From: DATMNI01 sp035570275
GTDB lineage: Bacteria > Acidobacteriota > Terriglobia > Bryobacterales > Bryobacteraceae
Direction of reading: 5' to 3'
Length of the DNA stretch: 33,112 bases
Assembly (NCBI GenBank): GCA_035570275.1
Contig: DATMNI010000202.1
Coordinates: forward strand, 1 to 33,112
This document shows, piece after piece, positions 1 through 8,118 of the stretch. Position 1 is the stretch's first letter; each line of letters opens with the position of its first letter. Both the position numbers and the translations under genes were made by a program. Below the pieces are notes generated by a model that ran no database searches, had not been told where the DNA came from, and saw nothing but the letters and a program-made list of their open reading frames with translations.

Positions 1-306
1 CCCCAAGCTGTTCCCGCAAATGGATGTCTGGTCCCGCTGATGCGTGGGCCCAACGCGCCGAAGGCGCCAAGGATCGAGTCAGGCACGTCGTCGCGCTGAT
101 CGTCGGATGGACCGTCGTGGCGCTTGTAACTTATGTGAAAAGTGCAGGGAGAAGTCTGTTTTCACTTGACAAGACCTTATCATGGATGTCCCACTTTGGC
201 CCGACCATAATGTAGAATCGTACCCCTACCAACCTGCCCCACAAACCGCCATGCCTTGCACTTCTACACGTGCTCATTTAATATGTAGAAGAAGGAGGTG
301 TAGGTA
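1..306. other. Left-edge region upstream of padR, no firm gene
   Basis: I see no convincing complete gene here. All three forward frames are open over the first 37 bases; the frame from base 2 closes at a TGA at 38-40 and could be the last 12 codons of a gene entering from the left. An ATG at 24 opens a 63-codon frame with one hydrophobic stretch, but its second half is AT-richer and has no clear ribosome site. The part from about 120 to 306 looks like the 5' regulatory region of the padR gene: it is AT-richer, contains two copies of a TGTAGAA motif (211-217 and 284-290) and ends in a strong ribosome binding site, AAGGAGGTG, at 292-300. Confidence 0.4.
261..291. promoter_or_regulatory. Candidate PadR operator (inverted repeat)
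   Basis: CTTCTACA at 261-268 and TGTAGAAG at 284-291 form a perfect 8-bp inverted repeat with a 15-bp spacer. A third half-site, TGTAGAAT, lies at 211-218. PadR-family proteins commonly repress their own promoters through dyad sites, and this dyad sits directly in front of the padR start, overlapping the edge of the ribosome site. Binding by the adjacent PadR is inference. Confidence 0.45.
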
Positions 307-651
307 ATGACGGTGAAATCGGATCTCCCGCAAGGTACCCTGGACTTGTTGATCTTGAAAGTGGCCGCGCTTGGCCCCGTCCACGGGTATGCCATCGCGC
401 AACGCCTGCAACTGGTGTCGCGCGACGTGGTTCAGGTTCCGCAGGGCTCGCTCTACCCGGCTTTGCACCGGCTCGAAAACCGCGGCCTCCTGGCGGCGGA
501 CTGGAAAGAGACCGAGACCGGGCGTGAAGCCAAGTTCTATCACCTGACGCGGAAAGGGCGGGCGCAGCTCGAAACGGAGACTGCAAGCTGGCGGCGATTG
601 GCGGAAGCTGTCGGCCTGATCCTCAGACTGTCGGAAGGAGGCGCGGAATGA
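307..651 (+). CDS. PadR family transcriptional regulator (acidobacterial type)
   Basis: This 114-residue protein is a winged-helix regulator of the PadR family. The N-terminal segment (about residues 6-80) carries the family pattern: QGTLDLLILK, then HGYAIAQRL, then the wing segment QGSLYPALHRLE...GLL and KFYHLTRKGR. A shorter C-terminal helix, ending RLSEGGAE, would serve as the dimer arm. The ATG at 307 follows the strong site AAGGAGGTG. Its last codons overlap the ATG of the downstream permease by 4 bp, so the two are probably translationally coupled. In Acidobacteria this short PadR type is characteristically found directly before MacB/FtsX-type permeases, so its likely role is to repress this operon in response to an unknown ligand. 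The family is clear; the ligand cannot be read from sequence. Confidence 0.93.
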   Translation: MTVKSDLPQGTLDLLILKVAALGPVHGYAIAQRLQLVSRDVVQVPQGSLYPALHRLENRGLLAADWKETETGREAKFYHLTRKGRAQLETETASWRRLAEAVGLILRLSEGGAE

Positions 652-3290
652 CGTGGTGGCATCGCCTGCTTCGTCGAAGCACGCTGGAAAAGCAACTCGA
701 AAAGGAACTACTCTTCCATCTTGACCAACACGCCGCCGATCTGATCGCGCAGGGCCACCATCCCGAGGAAGCACGGCGGCAGGCCAGGCTGGCTCTCGGC
801 GGTCCGGAACAGGTGAAGGAGAAGTGCCGCGATGCCCGTGGCACGCGCTGGCTGGAGGACCTTTGGCAGGACCTCCGCTATGCGGTTCGCACTCTGCGGC
901 AGAAGCCGGGGTTTGCAGCCGTCGCCCTGCTGACACTGGCCCTGGGCAGCGGAGCCACCACCGTCATGTTCACCGTCATCAACGGCGTGCTGCTCAAGCC
1001 GCTGCCCTATGCCGAGCCTGACAGACTGGTCGCCTTGCAGGAACAAACGGATTACAGCACCCAGTTCGGCAATCTGTGGGCCTTTACGTACCCTAACTTT
1101 TTCGATTGCAGGCGTGACAGCCGCTCCCTGATAATGGCGGGGTGGCGCTTCAGTGGAGGCACGCTGAGTGAACCCGGTGCAGCCGAGTACGTCGACGGCC
1201 GCCAGGTCTCGTCGGAGCTGTTTTCCATTTTGGGCGTGCGCCTCTTGCGAGGGCGCGCCTTTCTGCCCGAAGACGACCGGCCGGGCGCAGCGCCGGTGGC
1301 GATCATTAGCTACGCCCTGTGGCAGCGCCGCTTCGGCGGAAGCCCGGAGGCGATCGGCCTTCCGCTGGTTTTTGACGGCAAACCCTATACCGTAGCCGGC
1401 ATCCTTCCCGCAGGCTTCCGGTTGAGAGGAGAAGAGGCGGATATATTTACACCGCTCGGTCAAGAGACTGCGCCGTATATGACGAATCGCCAGGCCCATC
1501 GCCTTCGCGTCTGGGCGCGCCTCCGCCCAGGCGCTACGCTGGTCCAGTCGCAGAAGGAACTGGCGCTGATCGGCCGTCATCTGGCGGAACAATACCCGAA
1601 GTCCAACAAGGGCCGCACCTTCATCGCGGAGCCGCTTCGTGCCAACGTCGGCGAAGTCCGGTCCACATTGTGGCTGCTGCTGGGCGCGGTCAGCCTGGTG
1701 CTGCTGATTGCGTGCGCGAACATAGCCAGTCTGCTACTGGCGCGGGCGGTTTCGCGTCAGCGCGAACTTGCCATGCGCGTGGCGCTCGGGGCGGGCCGCG
1801 GCCGGTTGGCGCGCCAATGCCTGACGGAAAGCGCGGTGTTGGGGCTTTCCGGAGGACTGCTCGGCATCTTGCTCGCCGCCGTTGGCGTCCGCCCGTTTGT
1901 GACGTTCTGGCCTGGCAGTTTGCCGCGCGCCGAAGAGGTTCACTTGGATTGGCATGTGCTGGTGTTTGCCCTCGCCGCCTCGCTGTTGTGCGGTCTCGGT
2001 TTTGGGCTGGCGCCGGCCTTGCGCGTTCCCACACGCCAACTGGAACAGACACTCCGTGCCGGTGCGCGGACCGTTGGCGGCGGCGCGCGCCGCCTGCACG
2101 GCGGCTTTGTCATCGCCGAGATCGCTTTGGCGGTGGTGTTGCTGGTCTCCGCGGGAATGCTCGGACGCACGCTGCTCCATCTCTCGTCCCTTGACCCGGG
2201 TGTCAACATTCAGAACGTCATGACCGCCCGGATGGCGCTTTCGCCCGCCACGCTGGCGAAGCCCGCACTCATACGTGCGGCTTGGCAGGACGTCCTGGAT
2301 CGCGCGCGCCGCGTACCCGGAGTGCAGGCCATTACGATGGTCGACACCGTCCCCATGCGCGACGGCAACAACCCAATCGGCTACGGGACCACTCCGGCGG
2401 TTCCGCCGGATGACAAACAGCCGCTGACGTTGGCAAACAGTGTGACGCCGGACTATCTGAAGGTCATGGGCATACGGCTGCTCCAGGGGCGATTCTTCGA
2501 TGACCAGGACCGTATGGGAAACCAGTCCGTCGCCGTGATTGACGACGTGATGGCACAACAGGCTTTCGGCGGAAACCCGCCCCTGGGCAAGCATCTTTGG
2601 ATCGGCCTGGGCTCCGACCCCGTGCAGGTAGTTGGTGTGGTGGCCCATGTCCGGTATTGGGGACCCGCCGGCGACGATCAAGCCCACGTGCGCGCCCAGC
2701 TCTACTATCCTTTTGCCCAGGTGCCGGACAGGCTGTTGCGGCGCTGGTCGGAACTCATGTCGCTTGCAGTCCGCACCAGCATCGATCCACTGAGTGTGGT
2801 CGAGCCACTGGGACGGGAAGTGCGCGGGGCCGGCGGCGATCAGGTCCTGTACGAGGTTCGCACGCTGGAGCAGATCGCCCGCGCCACGCTCGCCCGGCAA
2901 CGCTTCCTTCTGCTGTTGTTCGGCATCTTCGCCGCCCTGGCTCTGCTGCTGGCGTGCATTGGGATTTATGGCGTGCTGGCATATTTGACCGGCCGGCGCG
3001 TGCCGGAAATCGGTGTGCGTATGGCGCTTGGGGCCAGCGCCGGGAATGTCATGTGGCTGGTGCTGCGGCAGAGCCTTGGAATGGTTTTCCTGGGCGTTGG
3101 TGTTGGCGCGGCTGCGGCTTTGGCAGCGGGCCGTGTATTGGAGCGCCTGGTAGAAGGAATGCAGCCCACCGGGCCATCCACTTTCGCCATCATGATTCCC
3201 ATCCTGATGGTTGCCGCCCTGTTCGCGAGTTTTCTGCCGGCCCGCCGTGCCAGCCGGGTAGACCCAGTGCGGGCCCTGCGGCAAGAGTAG
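648..3290 (+). CDS. ADOP-type duplicated MacB/FtsX permease
   Basis: This 880-residue protein matches the acidobacterial duplicated orphan permease layout. An N-terminal cytoplasmic segment (about 1-85) has the helical pattern EKELLFHLDQHAADLI. A first transmembrane helix (about 88-110) is followed by a MacB-type periplasmic domain to about 330 and an FtsX domain of three helices (about 335-460, with LLIACANIASLLLARA and RELAMRVALGAG). The set then repeats: helix and MacB periplasmic domain (about 480-750), then a second FtsX domain (about 755-875, with ACIGIYGVLAYL and PEIGVRMALGAS), ending in the usual RASRVDPVRALRQE. Such permeases are related to MacB, a mechanotransmission exporter, but have no ATPase gene beside them, and none is seen here. 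The substrate is unknown. It shares an operon with the PadR gene through a 4-bp overlap. Confidence 0.93.
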   Translation: MTWWHRLLRRSTLEKQLEKELLFHLDQHAADLIAQGHHPEEARRQARLALGGPEQVKEKCRDARGTRWLEDLWQDLRYAVRTLRQKPGFAAVALLTLALGSGATTVMFTVINGVLLKPLPYAEPDRLVALQEQTDYSTQFGNLWAFTYPNFFDCRRDSRSLIMAGWRFSGGTLSEPGAAEYVDGRQVSSELFSILGVRLLRGRAFLPEDDRPGAAPVAIISYALWQRRFGGSPEAIGLPLVFDGKPYTVAGILPAGFRLRGEEADIFTPLGQETAPYMTNRQAHRLRVWARLRPGATLVQSQKELALIGRHLAEQYPKSNKGRTFIAEPLRANVGEVRSTLWLLLGAVSLVLLIACANIASLLLARAVSRQRELAMRVALGAGRGRLARQCLTESAVLGLSGGLLGILLAAVGVRPFVTFWPGSLPRAEEVHLDWHVLVFALAASLLCGLGFGLAPALRVPTRQLEQTLRAGARTVGGGARRLHGGFVIAEIALAVVLLVSAGMLGRTLLHLSSLDPGVNIQNVMTARMALSPATLAKPALIRAAWQDVLDRARRVPGVQAITMVDTVPMRDGNNPIGYGTTPAVPPDDKQPLTLANSVTPDYLKVMGIRLLQGRFFDDQDRMGNQSVAVIDDVMAQQAFGGNPPLGKHLWIGLGSDPVQVVGVVAHVRYWGPAGDDQAHVRAQLYYPFAQVPDRLLRRWSELMSLAVRTSIDPLSVVEPLGREVRGAGGDQVLYEVRTLEQIARATLARQRFLLLLFGIFAALALLLACIGIYGVLAYLTGRRVPEIGVRMALGASAGNVMWLVLRQSLGMVFLGVGVGAAAALAAGRVLERLVEGMQPTGPSTFAIMIPILMVAALFASFLPARRASRVDPVRALRQE

Positions 3291-3307
3291 GGCCAAGCAG
3301 CCAATGC

Positions 3308-3337
3308 TTGTCATGACATTGTCTGGCATGCTATACT
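3308..3337 (+). promoter_or_regulatory. Candidate promoter with palindromic operator for the DUF1778/GNAT operon
   Basis: TTGTCA (3308-3313) and TATACT (3332-3337) are separated by 18 bp and fit a sigma-70 promoter 28 bp before the antitoxin ATG. A perfect 10-bp palindrome, TGTCATGACA, covers 3309-3318 and overlaps the -35 element. Ribbon-helix-helix antitoxins of this class bind palindromes in their own promoters, so autorepression is a reasonable inference. Confidence 0.5.
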
Positions 3338-3365
3338 GGTCCCGTCAAGGAGTACAGCGGCCCCT

Positions 3366-3653
3366 ATGCCGACCACCGAAACCCGCAGCGAGAAACTCGA
3401 CCTTCGGCTGAACCCGTCGGCGAAGCGTGCGCTCCAGGTCGCCGCCATCGCCCTCCACCGCTCCGTCAGCGAATTCGTTCTGGAGAGCGCCCTCGCCCGC
3501 GCCGAAGAAACCCTGCCTGACCGCCGTCGCTTCGGGTTGAGCGCCGAGCAGTGGGAAGCCTTCCAGGCGGCGCTATCAGCCCGGCCGCGGCCGGCGCCGC
3601 GCCTTGCCCGGCTTCTCAAGAAGCCGAGCGTGTTCGAACGCGGCTCCGTTTAG
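3366..3653 (+). CDS. DUF1778 (TacA-like) antitoxin
   Basis: This 95-residue protein has the DUF1778 layout. A ribbon-helix-helix DNA-binding N-terminus (about 8-50: KLDLRLNPSAKRALQVAAIA, then SVSEFVLESALARAEE) is followed by a disordered C-terminal part (about 55-95: RRFGLSAEQWEAFQAAL, then a Pro/Arg-rich tail). In the characterised TacA-TacT systems the C-terminal part wraps around and inactivates the acetyltransferase toxin, while the N-terminus represses the promoter. AAGGAG at 3347-3352 lies 13 bases before the ATG, a somewhat long spacing. The toxin starts at the very next base after this gene's TAG, in the same reading frame. Confidence 0.9.
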   Translation: MPTTETRSEKLDLRLNPSAKRALQVAAIALHRSVSEFVLESALARAEETLPDRRRFGLSAEQWEAFQAALSARPRPAPRLARLLKKPSVFERGSV

Positions 3654-4151
3654 GTGGCCGCCCTCGGCATCGAAAAGCTGCAGCGCGGCCACGACATAGA
3701 TACGTTCGACTGCGGCCGGGAAGCACTCAACCGCTTCCTGATACGGTACGCGATTCAGAACCAGCAGTCCGGGGCTTCACAGACCTATGTTGCCCTGGCG
3801 GATGCAGCGGTGGTCGGCTATTACACGCTTGTGGTCGGCCAAGTCGAGCATACCGAGGCACCTGAACGGTTGACTAAAGGCCTCGCTCGTCATCTCGTGC
3901 CGATCATGCTGCTGGCCCGGCTGGCGGTTGCCACCTCCTGGCAGGGCAACGGACTGGGCAGCGGCCTCCTCAAGGACGGCATGCTTCGCACGCTGCAGGC
4001 CGCCGACATTGCCGGTATTCGGGCGTTTGCGGTTCACGCGAAAGACGACGAAGCCAGGTCCTTCTATGAGCGCTTCGATTTTGTCCCGTCGCCGAGCGAC
4101 CCCTATCATCTATTCCGCTTGCTCAAGGACATCCGCGCGGCTCTGAAATAG
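3654..4151 (+). CDS. GNAT acetyltransferase toxin (TacT-like)
   Basis: This 165-residue protein belongs to the GNAT toxins paired with DUF1778 antitoxins, which in characterised cases acetylate the aminoacyl group of charged tRNA and block translation. Visible marks are the N-terminal strand IEKLQRGHDIDTFDCG...LNRFL, the strand VVGYYTLVVG, the core LLARLAVATSWQGNGLG with its QGNGLG acetyl-CoA loop, and the C-terminal RSFYERFDFVPSP with the conserved tyrosine. The start is GTG at 3654. It is the earliest possible start because an in-frame TAG, the antitoxin stop, sits directly before it. Length and context both fit an intact toxin. The specific tRNA target cannot be read from the sequence. Confidence 0.92.
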   Translation: MAALGIEKLQRGHDIDTFDCGREALNRFLIRYAIQNQQSGASQTYVALADAAVVGYYTLVVGQVEHTEAPERLTKGLARHLVPIMLLARLAVATSWQGNGLGSGLLKDGMLRTLQAADIAGIRAFAVHAKDDEARSFYERFDFVPSPSDPYHLFRLLKDIRAALK

Positions 4152-4188
4152 TTAGCCCGCCGCTGCCCGTTCACGCCACCATCATGCG

Positions 4189-4207
4189 CCACGCGGCGGC
4201 CGCGTGG
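4189..4207. terminator. Hairpin between convergent genes
   Basis: CCACGCGG (4189-4196) and CCGCGTGG (4200-4207) form a perfect 8-bp stem with a 3-base loop. It lies between the GNAT gene ending at 4151 and the patatin gene ending at 4217 on the other strand. No T-run follows, so termination in both directions is inferred from position and stem strength only. Confidence 0.45.
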
Positions 4208-4216
4208 TGAAGCGCG

Positions 4217-5149
4217 TCAACGGCTGAATTCCGCCGATCGCGCCGGGGTGGAACCCGGTAATGCTTTGCCCAGCGGATGCACCGGTTGCGGCTTCATCCA
4301 CGCCTGAATCCTGGGTAAGGCTGTCAAGGCCGCCAGCTCACCCGCTTTGAGCAGGTCGGGGCCGCTTTCGAATCCGTCCCAATTCACGCCGCAAACATCC
4401 GGCGTGATGATCAGGTCCGTATCCTTTCGCCAGGACTCTTCGGTCTGCGTCTGCAGAATCTGGATGCAGCGGTTGACCACCTGAAAAACGTTGCGGGGCA
4501 GCGGGGCCTCGGCGGCGGCCGGCAGGTGCACCGATATCACGTGGGTGGCGCCGAGTTGGCGTGCCAGCACCGCGGGAATCTCCATGCTGATGGCGCCATC
4601 CACCAGCGAGCGGCCTTCGTAGACCACCGGCTGGAACAGCCCCGGGTAGGCGCAACTGGCGCGGACCGGAAGGAAGACGTCGCCCTTATCGCGGAAACAG
4701 ATAGGCTTGCCGGTGACCAGATCGGTGGCTACTACGCCGAGTGGAATCCGCATTTCTTCGAAGCGGTAGCGCTTCAGCAGCCTTTCCAGGAACCTGCGCA
4801 TGCGCTCGTTGACCACGAAGCCCATGCGGGAGATGCTCCAGCGGGCCACATCGCCGAAGCGCATGGCGCAGCCGGCGCGGGCGATTTCCGCCGGCGAGGC
4901 GCCGCTGGCGTACGCCGCGGCCACAATGGAGCCCGCGCTCACTCCCGTGATGCAGTGAATGGGGATTCGGTACCGCTCGAAGACCTCCAGGACGCCGGCG
5001 TGGGCGATGCCGCGGGCAAAACCGCCGCCCAACGCCAAGCCGATCCTGGGACTGGCCGGAGCACTCGCCAGGCCGTCTGGCCCACGTTTCGGAATCACGA
5101 GGTTGCTCAGATTGCCAAGCCAGCCACCCACCTTTGATGCAGCCCTCAT
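4217..5149 (-). CDS. Patatin-like phospholipase (RssA/NTE type)
   Basis: This 310-residue protein is a patatin-fold serine acyl hydrolase. The oxyanion-hole motif GGGFARG is at residues 41-47, the nucleophile elbow GVSAG at 69-73 (Ser71) and the catalytic aspartate in DGA at Asp184. These form the Ser-Asp dyad of the family, so lipase or lysophospholipase activity is expected. No signal peptide is evident; the RssA-type relatives are cytoplasmic or peripheral. The frame stays open upstream to 5401, but that would overlap the divergent PIG-L gene. I chose the ATG at 5149 because GGAGGAGGGG lies just before it and the patatin fold begins about 35 residues later. A GTG one codon earlier is also possible. 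Confidence 0.88.
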   Translation of the reverse strand: MRAASKVGGWLGNLSNLVIPKRGPDGLASAPASPRIGLALGGGFARGIAHAGVLEVFERYRIPIHCITGVSAGSIVAAAYASGASPAEIARAGCAMRFGDVARWSISRMGFVVNERMRRFLERLLKRYRFEEMRIPLGVVATDLVTGKPICFRDKGDVFLPVRASCAYPGLFQPVVYEGRSLVDGAISMEIPAVLARQLGATHVISVHLPAAAEAPLPRNVFQVVNRCIQILQTQTEESWRKDTDLIITPDVCGVNWDGFESGPDLLKAGELAALTALPRIQAWMKPQPVHPLGKALPGSTPARSAEFSR

Positions 5150-5207
5150 CACCCCTCCTCCGATCCTATTCGGGTCAGGCCGCACGGTCGGCGCCAGCCC
5201 GTCGTAG

Positions 5208-5255
5208 AATGATATTACTACTACTCCGACCCGCCGCAAAATGATACTACTACTA
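5208..5255. repeat. Direct repeats in the patatin/PIG-L divergent promoter region
   Basis: AATGATA occurs at 5208-5214 and 5240-5246, exactly 32 bp (about three helical turns) apart. Each copy is joined to a TACTACTACT tract (5216-5225 and 5245-5254). The second copy contains the first candidate ATG of the PIG-L gene. The arrangement suggests a two-site regulator operator or a local duplication. The regulator is not identifiable from this window. Confidence 0.4.
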
Positions 5256-7940
5256 ATAACGATGACGAGAAAGTTGGTAGCCGGGTTCCTGCCTGGCGTG
5301 GTGTTGGCGGCCGCGTTAGTACCAGCCGTGGCCCAACAGCGCCCCTTTTCGGGCGCCGTGGAGATCGAGCAATCGCTGCACAAGCTGAACCAACTGGGCA
5401 CGTTGCTGATGATTGCCGCCCACCCGGACGACGAACGGACGCAGGTGCTGGCGTATTTCGCGCGCGGCCGCTACATGCGGACGGCCTACCTTTCACTGAC
5501 CCGCGGTGAGGGCGGGCAGAACCTGATCGGGTCCGAGCAGGGCGCGCAACTGGGGCTCATCCGGACTCAGGAACTGTTGGCCGCGCGCCAGATCGATGGC
5601 GCCGAGCAGTTCTTCACCCGGGCGATCGACTTCGGTTTTACCCGGACCACTTCCGAGACTCTGCAGAAGTGGGGGCACGACCGCATTCTCTCCGACGTGG
5701 TTTGGGTGATCCGGCGGTACCGGCCGGACGTGATCGTCTGTGGGTTCAGCGGCACGCCGAGCGATGGACACGGCCAGCATCAGACCTCGGCCATTCTGGC
5801 TCATGAAGCCTTTACGGCGGCGGCCGATCCGGCGCGCTTTCCGGAGCAGTTGCAGTATGTGCAGCCCTGGCGCGCCCGGCGGATCGTGCAGGCCGCCGGA
5901 TTTGGCGGCTTACTGGGCGGTGGGCGCGGCGGACGCGGACAGCCGGGACAACAGCCGGGACAAGCAGGCGCCCCGGGATCGCGTGAACCGGCACCGCCGG
6001 AACCGGTGCGTCCTCCAGCCGGCGAGGCCGATACCGGCGCTTTCAACCCCATCCTCGGGTACTCATACGAAGAGTTGGCGGTGCTGAGCCGCAGCATGCA
6101 CCACAGCCAGGGGACGGGCGCCATGCGGCGGCCGGGCGGCGGCACCAGTTCGTTTTCGCTTGTTAACGGAGACCCGGCGTCGAAGGATCTGTTTGACGGC
6201 ATCGATACTACGTGGAACCGTTTGCCGGGCGGGGGCGCCGTCGGATCGATTCTGGGCGAAGCCATTCGCAGCTACGAACCGGCGCACCCGGAGAAAGTAA
6301 TTCCGCTATTGGTCAAGGCGCGGCCGCTCATCGCGGCCATGTCCGCGGCGCATTCCGATCCGCTGGCCAGCGTCAAGCTGGCGGAATTGGATGAGACCAT
6401 CGCGCTCTGCGCCGGGCTTTGGATTGAAGCCCAGGCCCGCCAGTTCGAGACCACACCGGGTTCGAAGCTGGGCGTTACGGCGACAGTGATGAACCGATCC
6501 ACAGCCCAGGTGACGCTGGACGCGGCGCGCCTGGAAGGCATGTGGAACGGCGCGGCGGCGAATCCGCCTGCCAAGCTGGCTTTGAACCAGAGCACGAACC
6601 TGGACTTCACGGTGGAGGTGCCGGCGGCACAACCGTATTCGCAGCCCTACTGGCTGGCCAAGCCGCCGGCGGGGGATGTCTACACGGTGGACGACCAGAT
6701 GCTGATCGGCCTCGCCGATACGCCGCCCCTGCTGCGACTGCGCGCGCTTTTAACGGTGGAGGGCACGCCGATTGAAGTGGTGCGCCCGGTTCACCACCGG
6801 TACGGCGACCGCGCCGAGGGCGAGCGCACGCGGCCGCTGATCGTGGTTCCGGCCGTGGCTGTGAACTTGACCGATACGGCGGAGTTATTCCCCGCGGCGG
6901 CGTGGCGAACCATCCACGTCTCGGTGATGGCAAACGTGGCGAAGGCCGCGGGTAACCTGCGGCTGGACGTGCCGGCCGGATGGAATGTGGAGCCGAAGTC
7001 GCAGGCGTTTGAGATTGCGGCCATTGGGGAGCAGCGCGAGATGGTGTTCGCCATCACGCCGCCGGCGGGTGAGACCACGGCCGTGATGCACGCGGTGGCG
7101 ACGGTGGGCGGGCGCGAAATCGGCGCGGGCCTCCAGGTGATTTCGTATACGCACATCCCGGTGCAGACGCTGTTTCCACCCTCGGACGTGAAGTTGGTGC
7201 GGTCGAACGTCAAAGTGACGGTGAAGAAGGTCGGCTACATCATGGGCGCCGGCGACGAAATGCCGGACGCGCTGCGGCAACTGGGTCTGGATGTCACGGT
7301 GCTCAGCCCATCGGACCTGGCGCAGGGAGACCTTTCGCGGTTCGAAGCCATCGTGTGCGGAGTGCGCGGGTACAATGTGCGCGCGGACCTGCGGGCCAAT
7401 CAGCCCCGGCTGATGGAATACGTCAAAAATGGCGGCACGTACATTGTGCAATACCAGACCGGCGACAGCCCCGACCCGAATGCGGCCAATACTCCACAGC
7501 AGCCACTGCCGCCTGAGATCCTGCGCATGATGCAAACGTTCCAGGGCCCGGCGAACACCGCCCCGGTGACAACCAACCTGGGGCCGTATCCATTCAGCGT
7601 GCCGGGCGGCAACCGGTACCGGGTGACCGTGGAAGAGGCGCCGGTAACGTTCCCGAACCAGGATAGCCCGCTGCTGCAGTATCCGAACCACATCAACCCG
7701 AAAGATTTCGACGGTTGGGTGCAGGAGCGCGGCCTGTATTTCGCCACGAAATGGGACCCGCACTACCAGACCGTCATCGCCTCACACGATCCGGACGAGC
7801 AGGTGCTCGAAGGCGGCGAATTGTGGACGCGGTACGGCAAGGGGATCTACATTTTCACGTCGTACGCATGGTTCCGCCAGTTGCCGGCGGGCGTGCCGGG
7901 GGCGTACCGGCTGTTCGCGAATTTGCTGAGCGCCAAGTAG
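5241..7940 (+). CDS. Secreted PIG-L (LmbE-like) deacetylase, large multidomain
   Basis: This 899-residue protein begins with an N-terminal signal peptide (hydrophobic to about residue 29, likely cleaved after VAQ). The PIG-L/LmbE domain follows, with the zinc-binding AHPDDE motif at 60-65 and a second ligand motif HGQH at 177-180. PIG-L enzymes remove acetyl groups from GlcNAc-type substrates, so an exported sugar-conjugate deacetylase is the likely role. A Gly/Pro/Gln-rich insert lies near residues 225-260. The middle (about 400-640) looks beta-sandwich-like. The C-terminal 250 residues contain a Rossmann/amidotransferase-like segment (VGYIMGAGDEMPDAL, then EAIVCGVRGYN and a GGTYIVQYQ strand). 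The start is ATG 5241 or ATG 5262 (7 residues shorter); neither has a good ribosome site. Acidobacteria carry many such long secreted PIG-L proteins. Confidence 0.88.
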   Translation: MILLLITMTRKLVAGFLPGVVLAAALVPAVAQQRPFSGAVEIEQSLHKLNQLGTLLMIAAHPDDERTQVLAYFARGRYMRTAYLSLTRGEGGQNLIGSEQGAQLGLIRTQELLAARQIDGAEQFFTRAIDFGFTRTTSETLQKWGHDRILSDVVWVIRRYRPDVIVCGFSGTPSDGHGQHQTSAILAHEAFTAAADPARFPEQLQYVQPWRARRIVQAAGFGGLLGGGRGGRGQPGQQPGQAGAPGSREPAPPEPVRPPAGEADTGAFNPILGYSYEELAVLSRSMHHSQGTGAMRRPGGGTSSFSLVNGDPASKDLFDGIDTTWNRLPGGGAVGSILGEAIRSYEPAHPEKVIPLLVKARPLIAAMSAAHSDPLASVKLAELDETIALCAGLWIEAQARQFETTPGSKLGVTATVMNRSTAQVTLDAARLEGMWNGAAANPPAKLALNQSTNLDFTVEVPAAQPYSQPYWLAKPPAGDVYTVDDQMLIGLADTPPLLRLRALLTVEGTPIEVVRPVHHRYGDRAEGERTRPLIVVPAVAVNLTDTAELFPAAAWRTIHVSVMANVAKAAGNLRLDVPAGWNVEPKSQAFEIAAIGEQREMVFAITPPAGETTAVMHAVATVGGREIGAGLQVISYTHIPVQTLFPPSDVKLVRSNVKVTVKKVGYIMGAGDEMPDALRQLGLDVTVLSPSDLAQGDLSRFEAIVCGVRGYNVRADLRANQPRLMEYVKNGGTYIVQYQTGDSPDPNAANTPQQPLPPEILRMMQTFQGPANTAPVTTNLGPYPFSVPGGNRYRVTVEEAPVTFPNQDSPLLQYPNHINPKDFDGWVQERGLYFATKWDPHYQTVIASHDPDEQVLEGGELWTRYGKGIYIFTSYAWFRQLPAGVPGAYRLFANLLSAK

Positions 7941-7976
7941 GGGCGGGGCCGGCTTTGACGTGCAGGCGGTTTTTTA

Positions 7977-8090
7977 GACGCGGAGGCGCGGAGACGCGGA
8001 GCACGGACGCGGAGAGGGAAGAAAACAGAGGCGAGATTGCGCGAGGCACCCCGCTAGTCCACGCGGTTCGAGCGCGGAGGGAGCGGAGAC
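7977..8090. repeat. Purine-rich GACGCGGAG intergenic repeat
   Basis: The space between two convergent genes holds repeated GCGGAG units. ACGCGGAG, GCGCGGAG, ACGCGGAG and ACGCGGAG occur between about 7978 and 8014, and a looser GCGCGGAGGGAGCGGAG occurs near 8071-8087. Similar degenerate GCGGAG/GCAGAG arrays are known in intergenic regions of several environmental phyla. No gene is seen here. A rho-independent terminator is not obvious. Confidence 0.5.
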
Positions 8091-8118
8091 ACTGGTGGAG
8101 CTGACGCTGCGGAGTTGG

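Noticed and set aside
1734..3329. 531-codon open frame on the minus strand inside the permease gene
   Set aside because: Antisense shadow of the permease gene in GC-rich DNA; its product has no domain, while the plus strand encodes a clear full-length permease.
5150..5401. Upstream extension of the patatin gene to 5401
   Set aside because: It would overlap the divergent PIG-L gene, and the ATG at 5149 has a strong ribosome site.
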